Source of the DNA: Candidatus Saccharimonadota bacterium | GTDB lineage: Bacteria; Patescibacteriota; Saccharimonadia; Saccharimonadales; Saccharimonadaceae | DNA length: 64,000 bases | Direction: 5' to 3' | Assembly: GCA_017510445.1 (NCBI GenBank) | Contig: JAFWNF010000007.1 | Coordinates: 1 to 64,000 of the forward strand | In this document: positions 17,497 to 26,092 of the stretch, in pieces | How the letters are laid out: every line of letters begins with the position of its first letter | Position numbering within the stretch: position 1 is the stretch's first letter | The notes under the pieces: model-generated | The model's database searches: none | Seen by the model: only the letters and a program-made list of their open reading frames with translations | Told to the model about the DNA's origin: nothing | Translations under genes and position numbers: made by a program

Positions 17497-19222
17497 CAAA
17501 TTTAATCTTTTCCTCTGAATCTCTCATGCGCACAGACACGATTCCCTCTTCGGCATCCTTAGAGCCAACGATAAACATCATCGGGATCTTCATCTGCGTA
17601 CCTTTGCGAATCTTCTTCCCAAGGCTATCGTCCGAATCATCAACAAAATAACGTAGCTTATTATTCTCAATTGGATCGTTCAACTCAATTCTATCAAGCA
17701 CGCCTTTAATTTTATCGGTATAATCCTTCACCTGGTCATTAACCGTTAAAATTCTAATCTGTTCAGGAGCGCACCAAAATGGGAACCAGCCCGCCGTATG
17801 TTCAATAAACACGCTCATGAATCTTTCAATCGAGCCGATAAGTGCACAGTGAATCATAATTGGCGTTTTCTTCGAACCATCCTCAGCGGTATATTCAAGT
17901 CCAAATCTTGTCGGCATTGCATAATCTAGCTGCACCGTTGCTAGTTGCCATTCCCTGCCCAATGCATCGACCGCCATAAAGTCCATTTTTGGCCCATACA
18001 TAGCTGCTTCACCAACTCCTATGAAATAGTCCATCTTAAACTTCTCTGCCATCTCCTGAATCGAATTCTGAGCTTTCTCCCACATTTCTGGCGTACCAAT
18101 ATAACCATCGCCGTCATCGCGGAACGAAAGGCGTAATTTAAGCTTCATGTCAACCCTAGCATATAAATCTTTCGCCGATTCAATCAGCTCGCCAAAGACG
18201 TCGCCAACCTGATCTTCGGTACAAAATACATGTGAATCATCCTGCGTAATCGAGCGAACACGAGAAAGTCCGCCAAGTTCCCCTTTTCTTTCATCGCGAT
18301 AAACCATCGTCGTCTCAAGGAACTTTACTGGGAGTTCCTTATAAGAACGCGGCACACTTGCAAAAATCTGGCTGTGATGTGGGCAATTTACAGGTTTCAA
18401 AGCTAATTCGTCGCCCGACTCCGAACTCACAAATCTCAACATCTCTGGAAATTTTTCAAAATGCCCAGAAGTCTTATAAAGATCGATGCTTGCAATATGC
18501 GGAATACAAACTTTTTGATAGCCACATCGCTCACGGTAGCTATTTGCAAACGCCCCAAGCATATCTCGAAGAATCGTGCCTCTTGGAGTAAATAGTGGCA
18601 AGCCAGCGCCTACTAAATCAGAAAAACAAAACAGTTCTAGCTCTTTTCCAAGTTTACGATGGTCACGAGCCTTTGCTTCTTCCTGTTGCTTTAGATAAGC
18701 ATCAAGTTCCTCTTGTGTTTCAAACGCCACCCCATAAATACGAGTAAGCATTTCGCGCTTCTCGTCTCCACGCCAATATGCTCCTGCTACTTTCGTTAGC
18801 TTAAACACCCCAATTTCCGAAAGATTCTCTACGTGCGGCCCACGACAAAGGTCTTCAAACAAAACTTTATCACCTTTGACGAGATCGTAAAAAGAAATAG
18901 TCTCATCTTCTGGAAGATCATTAATAAGCTCAACTTTGTATTTTTGCCCATTCTTCTCTGCCCAAGCCAAAGCCTCATCTCTTGAAACCTCTTTCCTAAC
19001 CATGTCGCATTTCATCGCAATAATTCCGCGCATCTTCTTCTCTATTTTTGGCAAATCAGCCTCAGAAACCTTCGTGTCGCCAAAATCAATATCATAATAA
19101 AAGCCGTTTTCAATCGTCGGGCCGACTCCGAATGTTGTTGTAGGATAAAGCTCTTTCACTGCAGCAGCCAAAACATGGCTCAAGGTATGATGCATTTTTT
19201 CTAGTTGTTCGGTTTTTTCCAT
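17462..19222 (-). CDS. thrS: Threonyl-tRNA synthetase lacking the TGS domain
   Basis: 586 residues. The protein starts directly in the editing domain (HHTLSHVLAAAVKELYP, HxxxH), so the N-terminal TGS domain (about 60 residues) is absent. The class II core has motif 2 (VYRDERKGELGGLSRVRSITQDDSH), zinc ligands C (VNCPHH) and H (QDDSH, MIHCALIGSIERF), and a C-terminal anticodon-binding domain. Ala in IHCALIG replaces the usual RAI. AAAGGATAAAGT precedes the ATG. It leads an operon with miaA and probably the downstream genes to 15021. Confidence 0.97.
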   Translation of the reverse strand: MEKTEQLEKMHHTLSHVLAAAVKELYPTTTFGVGPTIENGFYYDIDFGDTKVSEADLPKIEKKMRGIIAMKCDMVRKEVSRDEALAWAEKNGQKYKVELINDLPEDETISFYDLVKGDKVLFEDLCRGPHVENLSEIGVFKLTKVAGAYWRGDEKREMLTRIYGVAFETQEELDAYLKQQEEAKARDHRKLGKELELFCFSDLVGAGLPLFTPRGTILRDMLGAFANSYRERCGYQKVCIPHIASIDLYKTSGHFEKFPEMLRFVSSESGDELALKPVNCPHHSQIFASVPRSYKELPVKFLETTMVYRDERKGELGGLSRVRSITQDDSHVFCTEDQVGDVFGELIESAKDLYARVDMKLKLRLSFRDDGDGYIGTPEMWEKAQNSIQEMAEKFKMDYFIGVGEAAMYGPKMDFMAVDALGREWQLATVQLDYAMPTRFGLEYTAEDGSKKTPIMIHCALIGSIERFMSVFIEHTAGWFPFWCAPEQIRILTVNDQVKDYTDKIKGVLDRIELNDPIENNKLRYFVDDSDDSLGKKIRKGTQMKIPMMFIVGSKDAEEGIVSVRMRDSEEKIKFDELEEFIKKAK

Positions 19223-19281
19223 ACTTTATCCTTTCTTTTGTCCTTTTATTTTACCATATTTTATGATAAAATGAAGCGGTT

Positions 19282-19358
19282 GGGTCGCTAGCTCAGTTGG
19301 CTAGAGCGTCTCGTTTACACCGAGAAGGTCGGGGGTTCGAGCCCCTCGCGACCCACCA
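19282..19358 (+). tRNA. tRNA-Val(TAC)
   Basis: A full cloverleaf with acceptor GGGTCGC/GCGACCC, anticodon stem TCTCG/CGAGA around loop TTTACAC, T loop GTTCGAG and encoded CCA. A terminator AAGCCC-GGG-GGGCTT plus T run follows at 19370-19391. Confidence 0.97.
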
Positions 19359-19369
19359 GCAATTAGAAG

Positions 19370-19391
19370 AAGCCCGGGGGGCTTATTTTTT
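19370..19391 (+). terminator. tRNA-Val terminator
   Basis: Six-base stem AAGCCC/GGGCTT, three-base loop, then ATTTTTT. Confidence 0.85.
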
Positions 19392-19451
19392 ACACATTTT
19401 TTTATTATTCTTATGCTAAAATATTCTTAACATAATTATAAAAGGATATAT

Positions 19452-19985
19452 ATGTCTAAAAAATCTAGCTCAAAGATAAAAGCTAAAGCCAATAATTTAA
19501 GTCTTGGTTCAAAAATCTGGCGCATCCTTGTGTGCATCGCTATACCTCTCGGCGGTGGCTTAATCATTTCTATGTTTACTAGAAATGCTATGGGCACTTT
19601 CAACTCTTTTAACCAACCTCCCCTTTCTCCTCCAGCCTGGCTCTTCCCAGTTGCTTGGACAATTCTTTATATTCTAATGGGCATTGCTAGCTTCTTAATC
19701 TTTTATCATGGCCGTAAAACCAAAGAAACTACCAATCTCGCCAAAACCGCTCTTTGTATTTATGGCTTGCAGTTAATTTTTAATTTTGGCTGGACTCTTA
19801 TTTTCTTCAATTTTAGTCTATTTTGGCCGGCTTTCTTTTGGCTACTCACTATGTGGATCTTAATTATTGCACTCATCGTTAAAACCCGCGCAATCAGCAT
19901 GCCTGCTTTTTACATGCTGCTCCCCTATCTAGCCTGGACGACATTCGCCGCTTATCTAAATTTTGGTATCGCTATCTTAAATTAA
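19452..19985 (+). CDS. TspO/MBR family membrane protein
   Basis: 177 residues, five transmembrane helices. Signature segments include PPLSPPAWLFPVAWTILYILMG (TM2), NFGWTLIFF (TM4) and PYLAWTTFAAYLNF (TM5), all typical of TspO, which binds porphyrins, haem or sterols and is linked to stress responses. The N-terminal 25 residues are Lys/Ser-rich. AAAAGGATATAT precedes the ATG. A strong terminator follows. With no haem pathway in view, ligand sensing or scavenging from a host is only a possibility. Confidence 0.92.
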   Translation: MSKKSSSKIKAKANNLSLGSKIWRILVCIAIPLGGGLIISMFTRNAMGTFNSFNQPPLSPPAWLFPVAWTILYILMGIASFLIFYHGRKTKETTNLAKTALCIYGLQLIFNFGWTLIFFNFSLFWPAFFWLLTMWILIIALIVKTRAISMPAFYMLLPYLAWTTFAAYLNFGIAILN

Positions 19986-19997
19986 CGCCCATCAAAA

Positions 19998-20024
19998 AAT
20001 CCCCCCTTTTCGGGGGGATTTTTT
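19998..20024. terminator. Bidirectional terminator after tspO-like gene
   Basis: AATCCCCCC-TTTTC-GGGGGGATT flanked by A and T runs; it serves the tspO-like gene and possibly the convergent DsbA-like gene. Confidence 0.9.
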
Positions 20025-20083
20025 ATACACAAGTATTCCACCCTCAATCAGAAAATCGCCCCCGCCAGAAACGGAAAGGCCTT

Positions 20084-20737
20084 CTAGATCTTTATTTTTT
20101 CTTCAATCACTCTTATCAAATCCCCCAACGGAATTGTTTTCCCTTCTACCCTAAACGTCGGAGTCCCAACAAGATGTATTTTCTTACCCAAACTCTGTTC
20201 AAACTGTAGTCTCTTTTTTGTATTCTCGCTGCTCATATCCTCAATAAATTTTTCCAGATCTCCAGAGCCATCAGAGGCCTGCTCAAAAAATCCAGAAAAA
20301 ATAGCCAATAATCTGTCATCTTCCTCATAAAACCACTCCGCCTGATTCTCGAAAAGTAAATCCTTATACCCCTCAAAATACCCCTGAATCTGCGCAGCAG
20401 TCGCTGCACGCGCCGCTGCTACTCCATTTTTGAAACCAAGATCATAACTTCGAAACACCAAAGCAATCTCTCCCTCATGTTTATCCATCAAATCATTAAT
20501 TCTTCGGTTCCAATCAGCGCAATGTGAACAGCCAAAATCTGCATATTCATAAATAACTACTTTTGCCTCACTGGGATTTCCAACGATTTTTTCGCCAATA
20601 AAGCCAGTCTCCTCTGACGCCTCCTGAATAAAATCGACATTTGACTCTTCTTGCTCTTCCTCACTAGACAGCATTAACCAACCAATTCCGACGGCGATCA
20701 TAGCAACTACTATTCCTAAAATTATCTTCTTTTTCAT
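20084..20737 (-). CDS. DsbA-family thiol-disulfide oxidoreductase, membrane-anchored
   Basis: 217 residues. One N-terminal transmembrane helix (about 5-22) is followed by a linker and a thioredoxin_4/DsbA domain with CxxC in EYADFGCSHC (about residue 72) and the cis-Pro strand VGTPTFRVEGK near 190. It probably oxidises or isomerises disulfides outside the membrane. GGAGAGAAAA precedes the ATG. It lies 15 bases after the XRE-type membrane regulator on the same strand, so the pair is likely an operon. Several proteins here, such as the pilus and surface proteins, have paired cysteines and could be substrates. Confidence 0.9.
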   Translation of the reverse strand: MKKKIILGIVVAMIAVGIGWLMLSSEEEQEESNVDFIQEASEETGFIGEKIVGNPSEAKVVIYEYADFGCSHCADWNRRINDLMDKHEGEIALVFRSYDLGFKNGVAAARAATAAQIQGYFEGYKDLLFENQAEWFYEEDDRLLAIFSGFFEQASDGSGDLEKFIEDMSSENTKKRLQFEQSLGKKIHLVGTPTFRVEGKTIPLGDLIRVIEEKIKI

Positions 20738-20752
20738 TTTTCTCTCCTTTGA

Positions 20753-21388
20753 CTAACCTAATTTATAATATTCGCCTTCTGGAATATAGTCAGCATCTTC
20801 CAAATACTGACACTCATAAACAAGCTCCTCCGCATTCTTACAAAAATAAACTATCGCCGAACATGGTTCACCGGACTTATCGCTTAAGTCGCATTTCACA
20901 TAGAACCGTTTTTCTTTAGTCGCCCCATATCCAACCATTTTCTTCACTTCATATCCATCTACCCCGACTATATTCTCTATTTTGTCCTTAACGAGCTCAT
21001 CAAAAACAATAGTCCCAGAATTTCCAATTTTCGCACCTCCACAACCCCCTAACCAAAACCCAAATAAAATACCTACCAAACAAAAAACTAACCCAACCAC
21101 CCAACAGACAAATCTCCTATCGCGCCCATCATAGCCTATAGTAGCCGGCAACTGAGATTTTCCTCCGATTCCATCCGACGTCTCATTATCAATCAGATTG
21201 TCTATACTACAACCAAATATCTTCCCCAACCTAAATACATGCTCGGTACTAGGATAAGTACATCCATTTTCCCATTTAGAAACCGTCTGTCGCGAAACAG
21301 ACATTTTTTCAGCCAAATCCTCCTGTGAAAGCTGAGCCTTTGTCCGTTGTTTTCTAAGATTATCTTTAAACTTCATATCTAGATTCAT
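20753..21388 (-). CDS. Membrane-anchored XRE/HTH_3 transcriptional regulator
   Basis: About 211 residues. The Cro/CI-type helix-turn-helix spans roughly residues 5-60 (LRKQRTKAQLSQEDLAEKMSVSRQTVSKWENG). A single transmembrane helix (about 103-125) follows, then a Cys-containing extracytoplasmic domain, so it could relay an outside or redox signal to DNA. Start choice: ATG 21388 has GGAG six bases upstream; ATG 21376 lies 10 bases after a TATAAT that covers the first ATG; GTG 21400 is also open. Upstream AACTATCAACTATC is a tandem repeat and a possible operator. Co-directional with the DsbA-like gene. Confidence 0.88.
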   Translation of the reverse strand: MNLDMKFKDNLRKQRTKAQLSQEDLAEKMSVSRQTVSKWENGCTYPSTEHVFRLGKIFGCSIDNLIDNETSDGIGGKSQLPATIGYDGRDRRFVCWVVGLVFCLVGILFGFWLGGCGGAKIGNSGTIVFDELVKDKIENIVGVDGYEVKKMVGYGATKEKRFYVKCDLSDKSGEPCSAIVYFCKNAEELVYECQYLEDADYIPEGEYYKLG

Positions 21389-21457
21389 TATATACTCCAC
21401 CTAGTCAAAAAACTATCAACTATCAGGTGCAATTTTTAGTTTTTCTGCAAAATTCCC

Positions 21458-21525
21458 ATCAAAAAATCCCCGTCAAGGAAATTTTAGACAACAAGAAATC
21501 AAAGGTCTGTCTTTCAAGACCCTAT
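21458..21525 (-). ncRNA. Candidate small RNA, copy B of a two-copy family
   Basis: On the minus strand a consensus promoter (TTGACA 21555-21560, 17-base spacer, TATAAT 21532-21537) starts a transcript near 21525. It contains the hairpin GGTCT-N8-AGACC (21504-21521), then ATTTCTT and TGTCTAAAA, and ends in a hairpin with TTTTTT at about 21458-21485. Promoter, spacer, 5' hairpin and TCTAAAA block match the locus at 62111-62223. It might act in trans, or as an attenuator in front of the XRE regulator gene. Confidence 0.65.
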
Positions 21526-21531
21526 CATTCC

Positions 21532-21560
21532 ATTATATCATACCATAAGCATTATGTCAA
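21532..21560 (-). promoter_or_regulatory. Consensus promoter of small RNA copy B
   Basis: TTGACA, 17-base spacer TAATGCTTATGGTATGA, TATAAT. The spacer differs at only two positions from the promoter at 62195-62223. Confidence 0.85.
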
Positions 21561-21677
21561 GATTAAGACCCTTTCCCTTCCGCCCCAATTTTTTGATAAC
21601 AAAAACTCATCTATTCCCTTTTATTCTAAGCAAAACTCCTTTTATGCTATAATTGATTTATTAACACGGAGGTTTAA

Positions 21678-22250
21678 ATGAAAAAAACAAGTATTTTTAT
21701 TATCATCATCGCCATCATCGTTATTTGTGTTGGCTTTTTCGTTTCAAAATACAACGGTATGGTTACCCTAAATGAAAATGTCGACGCTAAATTCTCGGCT
21801 ATCGACACCCAACTTCAACGTCGTGCCGATCTCATTCCTAACCTCGTCAGTGCCGTCCAAGGTTACATGGACCACGAACAAGAAGCAATCAACAAAGTCA
21901 CCAGCGCTCGCACCAAGCTTGTTAATGCTTCAACCGTCGCTGAAAAAGCTGAGGCCGACAACGCTCTGACCAGTGCTCTTAACGGTTTTCTCGCTCTCGC
22001 TGAAAACTACCCAGACCTTAAAGCAAGTGAAAACTTCATTGGTTTAACAGATGAGCTCGCTGGCACCGAAAACCGCATCACTACCGCCCGCAAAGATTAT
22101 AACGATGCCGTCCAAAATTACAACACCACAATTAAACGCTTTCCAGACAGCTTCCTAGCTAGCATGTTTAATTTCAGCGAAAAAGAATACTTTAAAGCAG
22201 AGGAAGGCGCCAATGAAGTTCCTAAAGTTCAGTTCAATACTGCTAACTAG
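21678..22250 (+). CDS. lemA: LemA family protein
   Basis: 190 residues. An N-terminal transmembrane helix (about 5-24) is followed by the helical LemA domain: YNGMVTLNENVDAKFSAIDTQLQRRADLIPNLV and the C-terminal NFSEKEYFKAEEGA are typical. GGAGGTTTAA precedes the ATG, and an extended -10 TATGCTATAAT lies about 20 bases further up. It overlaps the TPM-domain gene by 38 bases; LemA-TPM pairs are common in bacteria and are thought to act together at the envelope, but the biochemical role is unclear. Confidence 0.95.
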   Translation: MKKTSIFIIIIAIIVICVGFFVSKYNGMVTLNENVDAKFSAIDTQLQRRADLIPNLVSAVQGYMDHEQEAINKVTSARTKLVNASTVAEKAEADNALTSALNGFLALAENYPDLKASENFIGLTDELAGTENRITTARKDYNDAVQNYNTTIKRFPDSFLASMFNFSEKEYFKAEEGANEVPKVQFNTAN

Positions 22251-23157
22251 TCTTCTCCTCCTATTCTTCCCTCTTTGTTGCTCGGCTATCAATCCCCCAA
22301 CTGATCGTTTTTACATCAACGATTTTGCCAATATTCTGAGCGACGAAACTGAACAATATGTTTATGACGAAAGTTATAAACTTCATTCAGCAACCAAAGC
22401 CCAAATCGTCGTCACCACCGTTCCGACACTTGAAGGAAAGACTGTCGAAGAATACGCAACGGAACTTTTCCGTAGTTATGGTATCGGTGACAAAGAAAAA
22501 AATAATGGTATTCTCCTTCTTGTTGCCGTGCAAGAGCGCAAAATGCGCATCGAGGTTGGTTATGGACTCGAGGGCGCAATGCCAGATGCAAAAGCCGGTC
22601 GCATTCGCGACAACTATATTACTCCTTACCTAAAAGAAAATAAATGGGACGAAGGTATTCTGAATGGTTATAAAGCAATCTACCAAGTTGTCGCCGAAGA
22701 ATATAGCCTAGACAGCGACGTTCATCCAGAAGAAATATCATCTTCCAGTTTTTTTGATAGTAGCGGATTTTTGCTTTTGATGCTTCAAATGTTTTCCATT
22801 TTTCCTGTTGCCATTATCAAAAGTGTTATCGAATCAAAATATAAATCAAAAGACAAAGCAAAGAAAAAGAAGGTTGACACCATCTGCTTCATTATCCTCG
22901 AAGCCTTCACTATCTTTGTCGCCTATTCTCTTTATAACTCGAACTCCGAAATCACACTCCCTATATTCATTCTTATCTTCTTCACAATTATGAATTACGT
23001 TCTAATCTTCAGAACCACAGCAACAAGTTCCAGCCGTGGTCATTATTCTGGCGGGTCAAGCAGCGGTTGGTCCAGTGGCGGTTATTCTGGAGGAAGCAGT
23101 TCATCTTCTGGCGGTGGCGGTTCTTCGGGTGGCGGTGGCGCCTCGGGCAGTTTTTAG
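22213..23157 (+). CDS. TPM-domain (YgcG-like) membrane protein
   Basis: 314 residues. A signal peptide (1-25, ending CCSA) precedes a TPM domain (about 30-170; YINDFANILSDETEQYVYDES...GNGILLLVAVQERKMRIEVGYGLEGAMPDAKAGRI type pattern). Two or three membrane helices follow, then a Gly/Ser tail (residues 275-314) as in other YgcG/Psb32 relatives. It overlaps the end of lemA, so the two are translationally coupled. The TPM domain faces outside; reported TPM proteins have phosphatase-like or quality-control roles, none proven here. Confidence 0.93.
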   Translation: MKFLKFSSILLTSLLLLFFPLCCSAINPPTDRFYINDFANILSDETEQYVYDESYKLHSATKAQIVVTTVPTLEGKTVEEYATELFRSYGIGDKEKNNGILLLVAVQERKMRIEVGYGLEGAMPDAKAGRIRDNYITPYLKENKWDEGILNGYKAIYQVVAEEYSLDSDVHPEEISSSSFFDSSGFLLLMLQMFSIFPVAIIKSVIESKYKSKDKAKKKKVDTICFIILEAFTIFVAYSLYNSNSEITLPIFILIFFTIMNYVLIFRTTATSSSRGHYSGGSSSGWSSGGYSGGSSSSSGGGGSSGGGGASGSF

Positions 23158-23254
23158 AGTGTTCTCAACATTATTTTAATCCACTTACTTTTTAGATAAC
23201 TTAATAAAATTTCTCTTGTTTTTTCAGAGAAAATAGTATAAAATAATCTTCACT

Positions 23255-23331
23255 GGGGATATAGCTCAGCTGGTTAGAGCGCGTCACTGATAATGACGAG
23301 GTCTGTGGTTCAAGTCCACATATCCCCACCA
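23255..23331 (+). tRNA. tRNA-Ile(GAT)
   Basis: Acceptor GGGGATA/TATCCCC, anticodon stem CGTCA/TGACG around CTGATAA, and encoded CCA. It stands alone rather than in an rRNA spacer. A hairpin AACCC-GAAA-GGGTT with T run follows at 23336-23355. Confidence 0.97.
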
Positions 23332-23335
23332 CAAA

Positions 23336-23357
23336 ACCCGAAAGGGTTATTTTTTTA
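23336..23357. terminator. Terminator between tRNA-Ile and GT2 gene
   Basis: AACCCGAAAGGGTT followed by ATTTTTTT on the plus strand; it overlaps the end of the convergent glycosyltransferase gene. Confidence 0.75.
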
Positions 23358-24969
23358 CCACTTTTTTCGTTACGTCAAACTTCTCCATATATCTACCAAG
23401 AAGAAGACGTGTTTGTGAATAAAACGCCGCAAAACTTGTATAAAAAAGCGCGATCACTGGCATGAGAAACCACTGCGTCACCATTCCTAAAGTTCTTTTT
23501 TTCTTATATTTCTCCGGTCTTTTTGGCAAAAGTTTAAACGAAGTCCAAACCGTCACAATCACGCCAATAAGCGCCACTGTTTGCACAATACTAACAATAT
23601 TCGGCAAATTAAATGCCGCCATCTCTCTTGAGTACATATTCATAATCATCGGCACCCAGCCACCAAACGCTACAATAGGCGCCATATACGCGCATGTTAC
23701 ATGACTATCTAAAAGTCTGACAAATCTTGGCAAAACCAACCAAAAAGAAATTTTTCTATCTTTTGAAAAGAGTTCCGAACCAACATATGCCACATCGCTC
23801 GCTCCATAATCCCAACGACGTAACTGCACAAACTGTGCCGTCAAGGTTTCAAAGAACGTCTCCGAGATCACAGCATCTTGATAAATCGGTACTCGAATCG
23901 GCAAGACATCGTAATTCCCGTTAAAAAAGAACAGGCTTCTCCAGTATTGATGACCATCTTCAACAATCGTCCTCTTACTCCAGAAATGCATCTGTTCAAG
24001 TGCCAAAAGAGGTTGCGAATGCGACGCGAAATTACGAAGTGCATGAGTTTTCATTGTGGTCGTCACATTAAAGAATGAGTTCGAAATCGCCACCACTCTC
24101 GAAGGCGCAGGAGCATCCCAAACATTATTCGTAAAAATCGAGACTGGCTGATATGAGAGGTTTTGTCGTTCTTTATGTACAACAAATTCATAAGCAACTG
24201 CATCAAGATACTTTTCATGCATTCTGTTATCACTATCAAGTGAAGTCACGATCACATTCTCAACCGGAATATGTTTTTTTCTGACAAATTCAGAAAGAAT
24301 TTCCCCTGCAAAAACCAGGTTCGGCCCCTTCCCTACCACCTCATTTGGTAAATTTTCAGGGTGTTTACTCAAAATAAAATCATAAAAAACATTCTTATTC
24401 TCACTCTTTAATATCTTCACATTCTTTTCAGTCTCTGGGCCACCACGTTCTTCATAAGCCACAACAAATATAATCCTCTCGTTCGGAAATTCCGTATTTT
24501 TAAGCGCTTCAACAGTTGGCCTCAAAGTATCTAGCCCTTCATTATAAACTGTCATAATTACTGCATGGTAAATCTTCTCTGGGTTTGGGTATTCACCCTT
24601 TCGCGCCGCTGAAAGCTTTTTTACATTTTCAATATGTTCATTAAAGTGGTATCCCCCACTTTTTTCGCCTCTCAATCTCTCGTAGGCATCATGACAATTT
24701 ATTAAATCATCATATCTTTTATGCCAATCCACACGCATCGCTGCTTCAAAAGTCTTATGTCCTTGAACTGTTCTAAATGCTGTGCCAATCGCTTTAATTA
24801 ACGTCACAGAAATCAAAACTAAAAGATAAATCGTTCCGAAGATCGGATTAATCGCCGAAAGGACAAACAGCAAAATTATCATCCCGTAGCTCATCATCGC
24901 AGGCAACATCTCAAGAAAACGATAAAGCGGTTTTCGCTTCCCAAACGGAATATCAATAATCTTTCCCAT
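23347..24969 (-). CDS. Membrane family 2 glycosyltransferase (cellulose/hyaluronan synthase-like)
   Basis: 540 residues. Two N-terminal helices (about 22-65) precede a GT-A domain: AVIMTVYNEGLDTLRPTVEAL, DxD in SLDSDNR (about 240), acid base motif EDGHQYWR and QxxRW in QLRRWDYG (about 385). At least three C-terminal helices complete the processive synthase layout. It likely polymerises or exports a surface polysaccharide from a nucleotide sugar. It overlaps its upstream neighbour by one base, so the small membrane protein is a probable partner. Substrate not predictable. Confidence 0.9.
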   Translation of the reverse strand: MGKIIDIPFGKRKPLYRFLEMLPAMMSYGMIILLFVLSAINPIFGTIYLLVLISVTLIKAIGTAFRTVQGHKTFEAAMRVDWHKRYDDLINCHDAYERLRGEKSGGYHFNEHIENVKKLSAARKGEYPNPEKIYHAVIMTVYNEGLDTLRPTVEALKNTEFPNERIIFVVAYEERGGPETEKNVKILKSENKNVFYDFILSKHPENLPNEVVGKGPNLVFAGEILSEFVRKKHIPVENVIVTSLDSDNRMHEKYLDAVAYEFVVHKERQNLSYQPVSIFTNNVWDAPAPSRVVAISNSFFNVTTTMKTHALRNFASHSQPLLALEQMHFWSKRTIVEDGHQYWRSLFFFNGNYDVLPIRVPIYQDAVISETFFETLTAQFVQLRRWDYGASDVAYVGSELFSKDRKISFWLVLPRFVRLLDSHVTCAYMAPIVAFGGWVPMIMNMYSREMAAFNLPNIVSIVQTVALIGVIVTVWTSFKLLPKRPEKYKKKRTLGMVTQWFLMPVIALFYTSFAAFYSQTRLLLGRYMEKFDVTKKVVKK

Positions 24970-25331
24970 TACCCTTCTCCAAGCAACCTAGATAGAACAA
25001 CAAAAGCTCCAATCAGCAGAAAAAACGTAATAGCAACAAAAACCTTCGCTATTCCGTCTTTATTTCGTTCAAAAATCTTTAAGGCAAGAATATTATGTAA
25101 AATCCCAAACAAAATCGCCAAAATCGGAAATGTTAGCATATCGATCCAAGTCCCATCGCGATACCCCCCGATGTCGCCATAACCAATCTTAACAGCCGCT
25201 TTATCTGGATTCAAAGTTGCCAAAGAGAAAACAAGAAGCACCATCCCAACCAAAAAATTCAAAATCATCATCACAAAAAGTCCTCTTTCTTCTCTAAAAA
25301 CAGTCAGAAAAGTATTTTTTAAGTCACTCAT
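24969..25331 (-). CDS. Small membrane protein coupled to the glycosyltransferase
   Basis: 120 residues with three hydrophobic segments (about 17-38, 65-84, 95-115) and no recognised domain. TATAAT (25339-25344) ends seven bases before the ATG, predicting a leaderless message for this gene and the downstream glycosyltransferase. The stop overlaps the GT2 start. It could be an accessory subunit of the synthase. Confidence 0.75.
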   Translation of the reverse strand: MSDLKNTFLTVFREERGLFVMMILNFLVGMVLLVFSLATLNPDKAAVKIGYGDIGGYRDGTWIDMLTFPILAILFGILHNILALKIFERNKDGIAKVFVAITFFLLIGAFVVLSRLLGEG

Positions 25332-25393
25332 TTCTTACATTATACCACAACCAGGATTTTATGCTATAATAACAGCGTATCTGTATAATATAT

Positions 25394-25469
25394 GCCGATG
25401 TAGCTCAGTTGGTAGAGCAGCTCATTCGTAACGAGCAGGTCACAGGTTCGAACCCTGCCATCGGCTCCA
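25394..25469 (+). tRNA. tRNA-Thr(CGT)
   Basis: Acceptor GCCGATG/CATCGGC, anticodon stem GCTCA/CGAGC with loop TTCGTAA (first pair non-Watson-Crick at the top), T loop GTTCGAA and encoded CCA. The extended -10 TATGCTATAAT lies about 30 bases upstream. Confidence 0.96.
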
Positions 25470-25480
25470 TAAAAAAATAA

Positions 25481-25506
25481 CTCGCGTTTCCGCGAGCCAT
25501 TTTTTT
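25481..25506. terminator. Bidirectional terminator between tRNA-Thr and ndk
   Basis: CTCGCG-TTTC-CGCGAG flanked by an A run and seven T residues. Confidence 0.88.
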
Positions 25507-25517
25507 GAACAAATTTT

Positions 25518-26033
25518 TTATCTTGTAAACTTCTCGTTTAAATCAGAGTAGTCATAAAGTTCATTTTCGTTAAACCAAAGGAAAATCTCTTTATTCGCCT
25601 CTTCAAGACTTCCACTAGCATGTACCAAATTCGGCACACCAATTCCCTTCGCATTCGAATAACCAAAACTCATGTGTGAATAGTCCCCGCGAATTGTTCC
25701 CATTTCTGCCGACTTTGGCTCTGTTGGACCAACAATCTTTCTTACTAGTGGTACAGCTTCAACACCTTCGAGCACCATTGCAATTACAGGTCCTGTCATC
25801 ATATATTGCACATTATATTTAAACGCCTCTTCTCCTCGACGAGTAATCATCTGCCCAATATCTTCATAGTGTTTTCGGTAAAGTGTTTCGTCCGGCATCA
25901 CCATCTTCATCCCAACTATTTTAAGACCAACTCGCTCAAATCTTTGCAAAATTTCTCCGACAATCCCACGTTGCACCGCATCAGGCTTTAAAACCACCAA
26001 GCTTCTCTGGATTAAGTCTTTTTCTTTTCCCAT
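25518..26033 (-). CDS. ndk: Nucleoside diphosphate kinase
   Basis: 171 residues, some 25 longer than typical NDKs, with an extra loop (DYSHMSFGYSNAKGIGVPN). It starts RSLVVLKPDAVQRGIVGEI and carries the phosphoacceptor His in NLVHASGS, where most families have H-x-S-D-S, so Gly replaces the Asp. It balances NTP pools by phosphate transfer through the His. A strong AAAGGAGGAAA precedes the ATG. The unusual HASGS may be a lineage feature; the fold and key His are intact. Confidence 0.96.
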   Translation of the reverse strand: MGKEKDLIQRSLVVLKPDAVQRGIVGEILQRFERVGLKIVGMKMVMPDETLYRKHYEDIGQMITRRGEEAFKYNVQYMMTGPVIAMVLEGVEAVPLVRKIVGPTEPKSAEMGTIRGDYSHMSFGYSNAKGIGVPNLVHASGSLEEANKEIFLWFNENELYDYSDLNEKFTR

Positions 26034-26092
26034 TTTCCTCCTTTAATTTTCTCTATTATAGCACCTAAATCCCTTTATGCTATAATAATCCC

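Noticed and set aside
22213-23157. Gly/Ser repeats as a CRISPR or microsatellite signal
   Set aside because: The repeats are codon-level low complexity in a protein tail; there is no spacer pattern. I saw no CRISPR array anywhere in the window.
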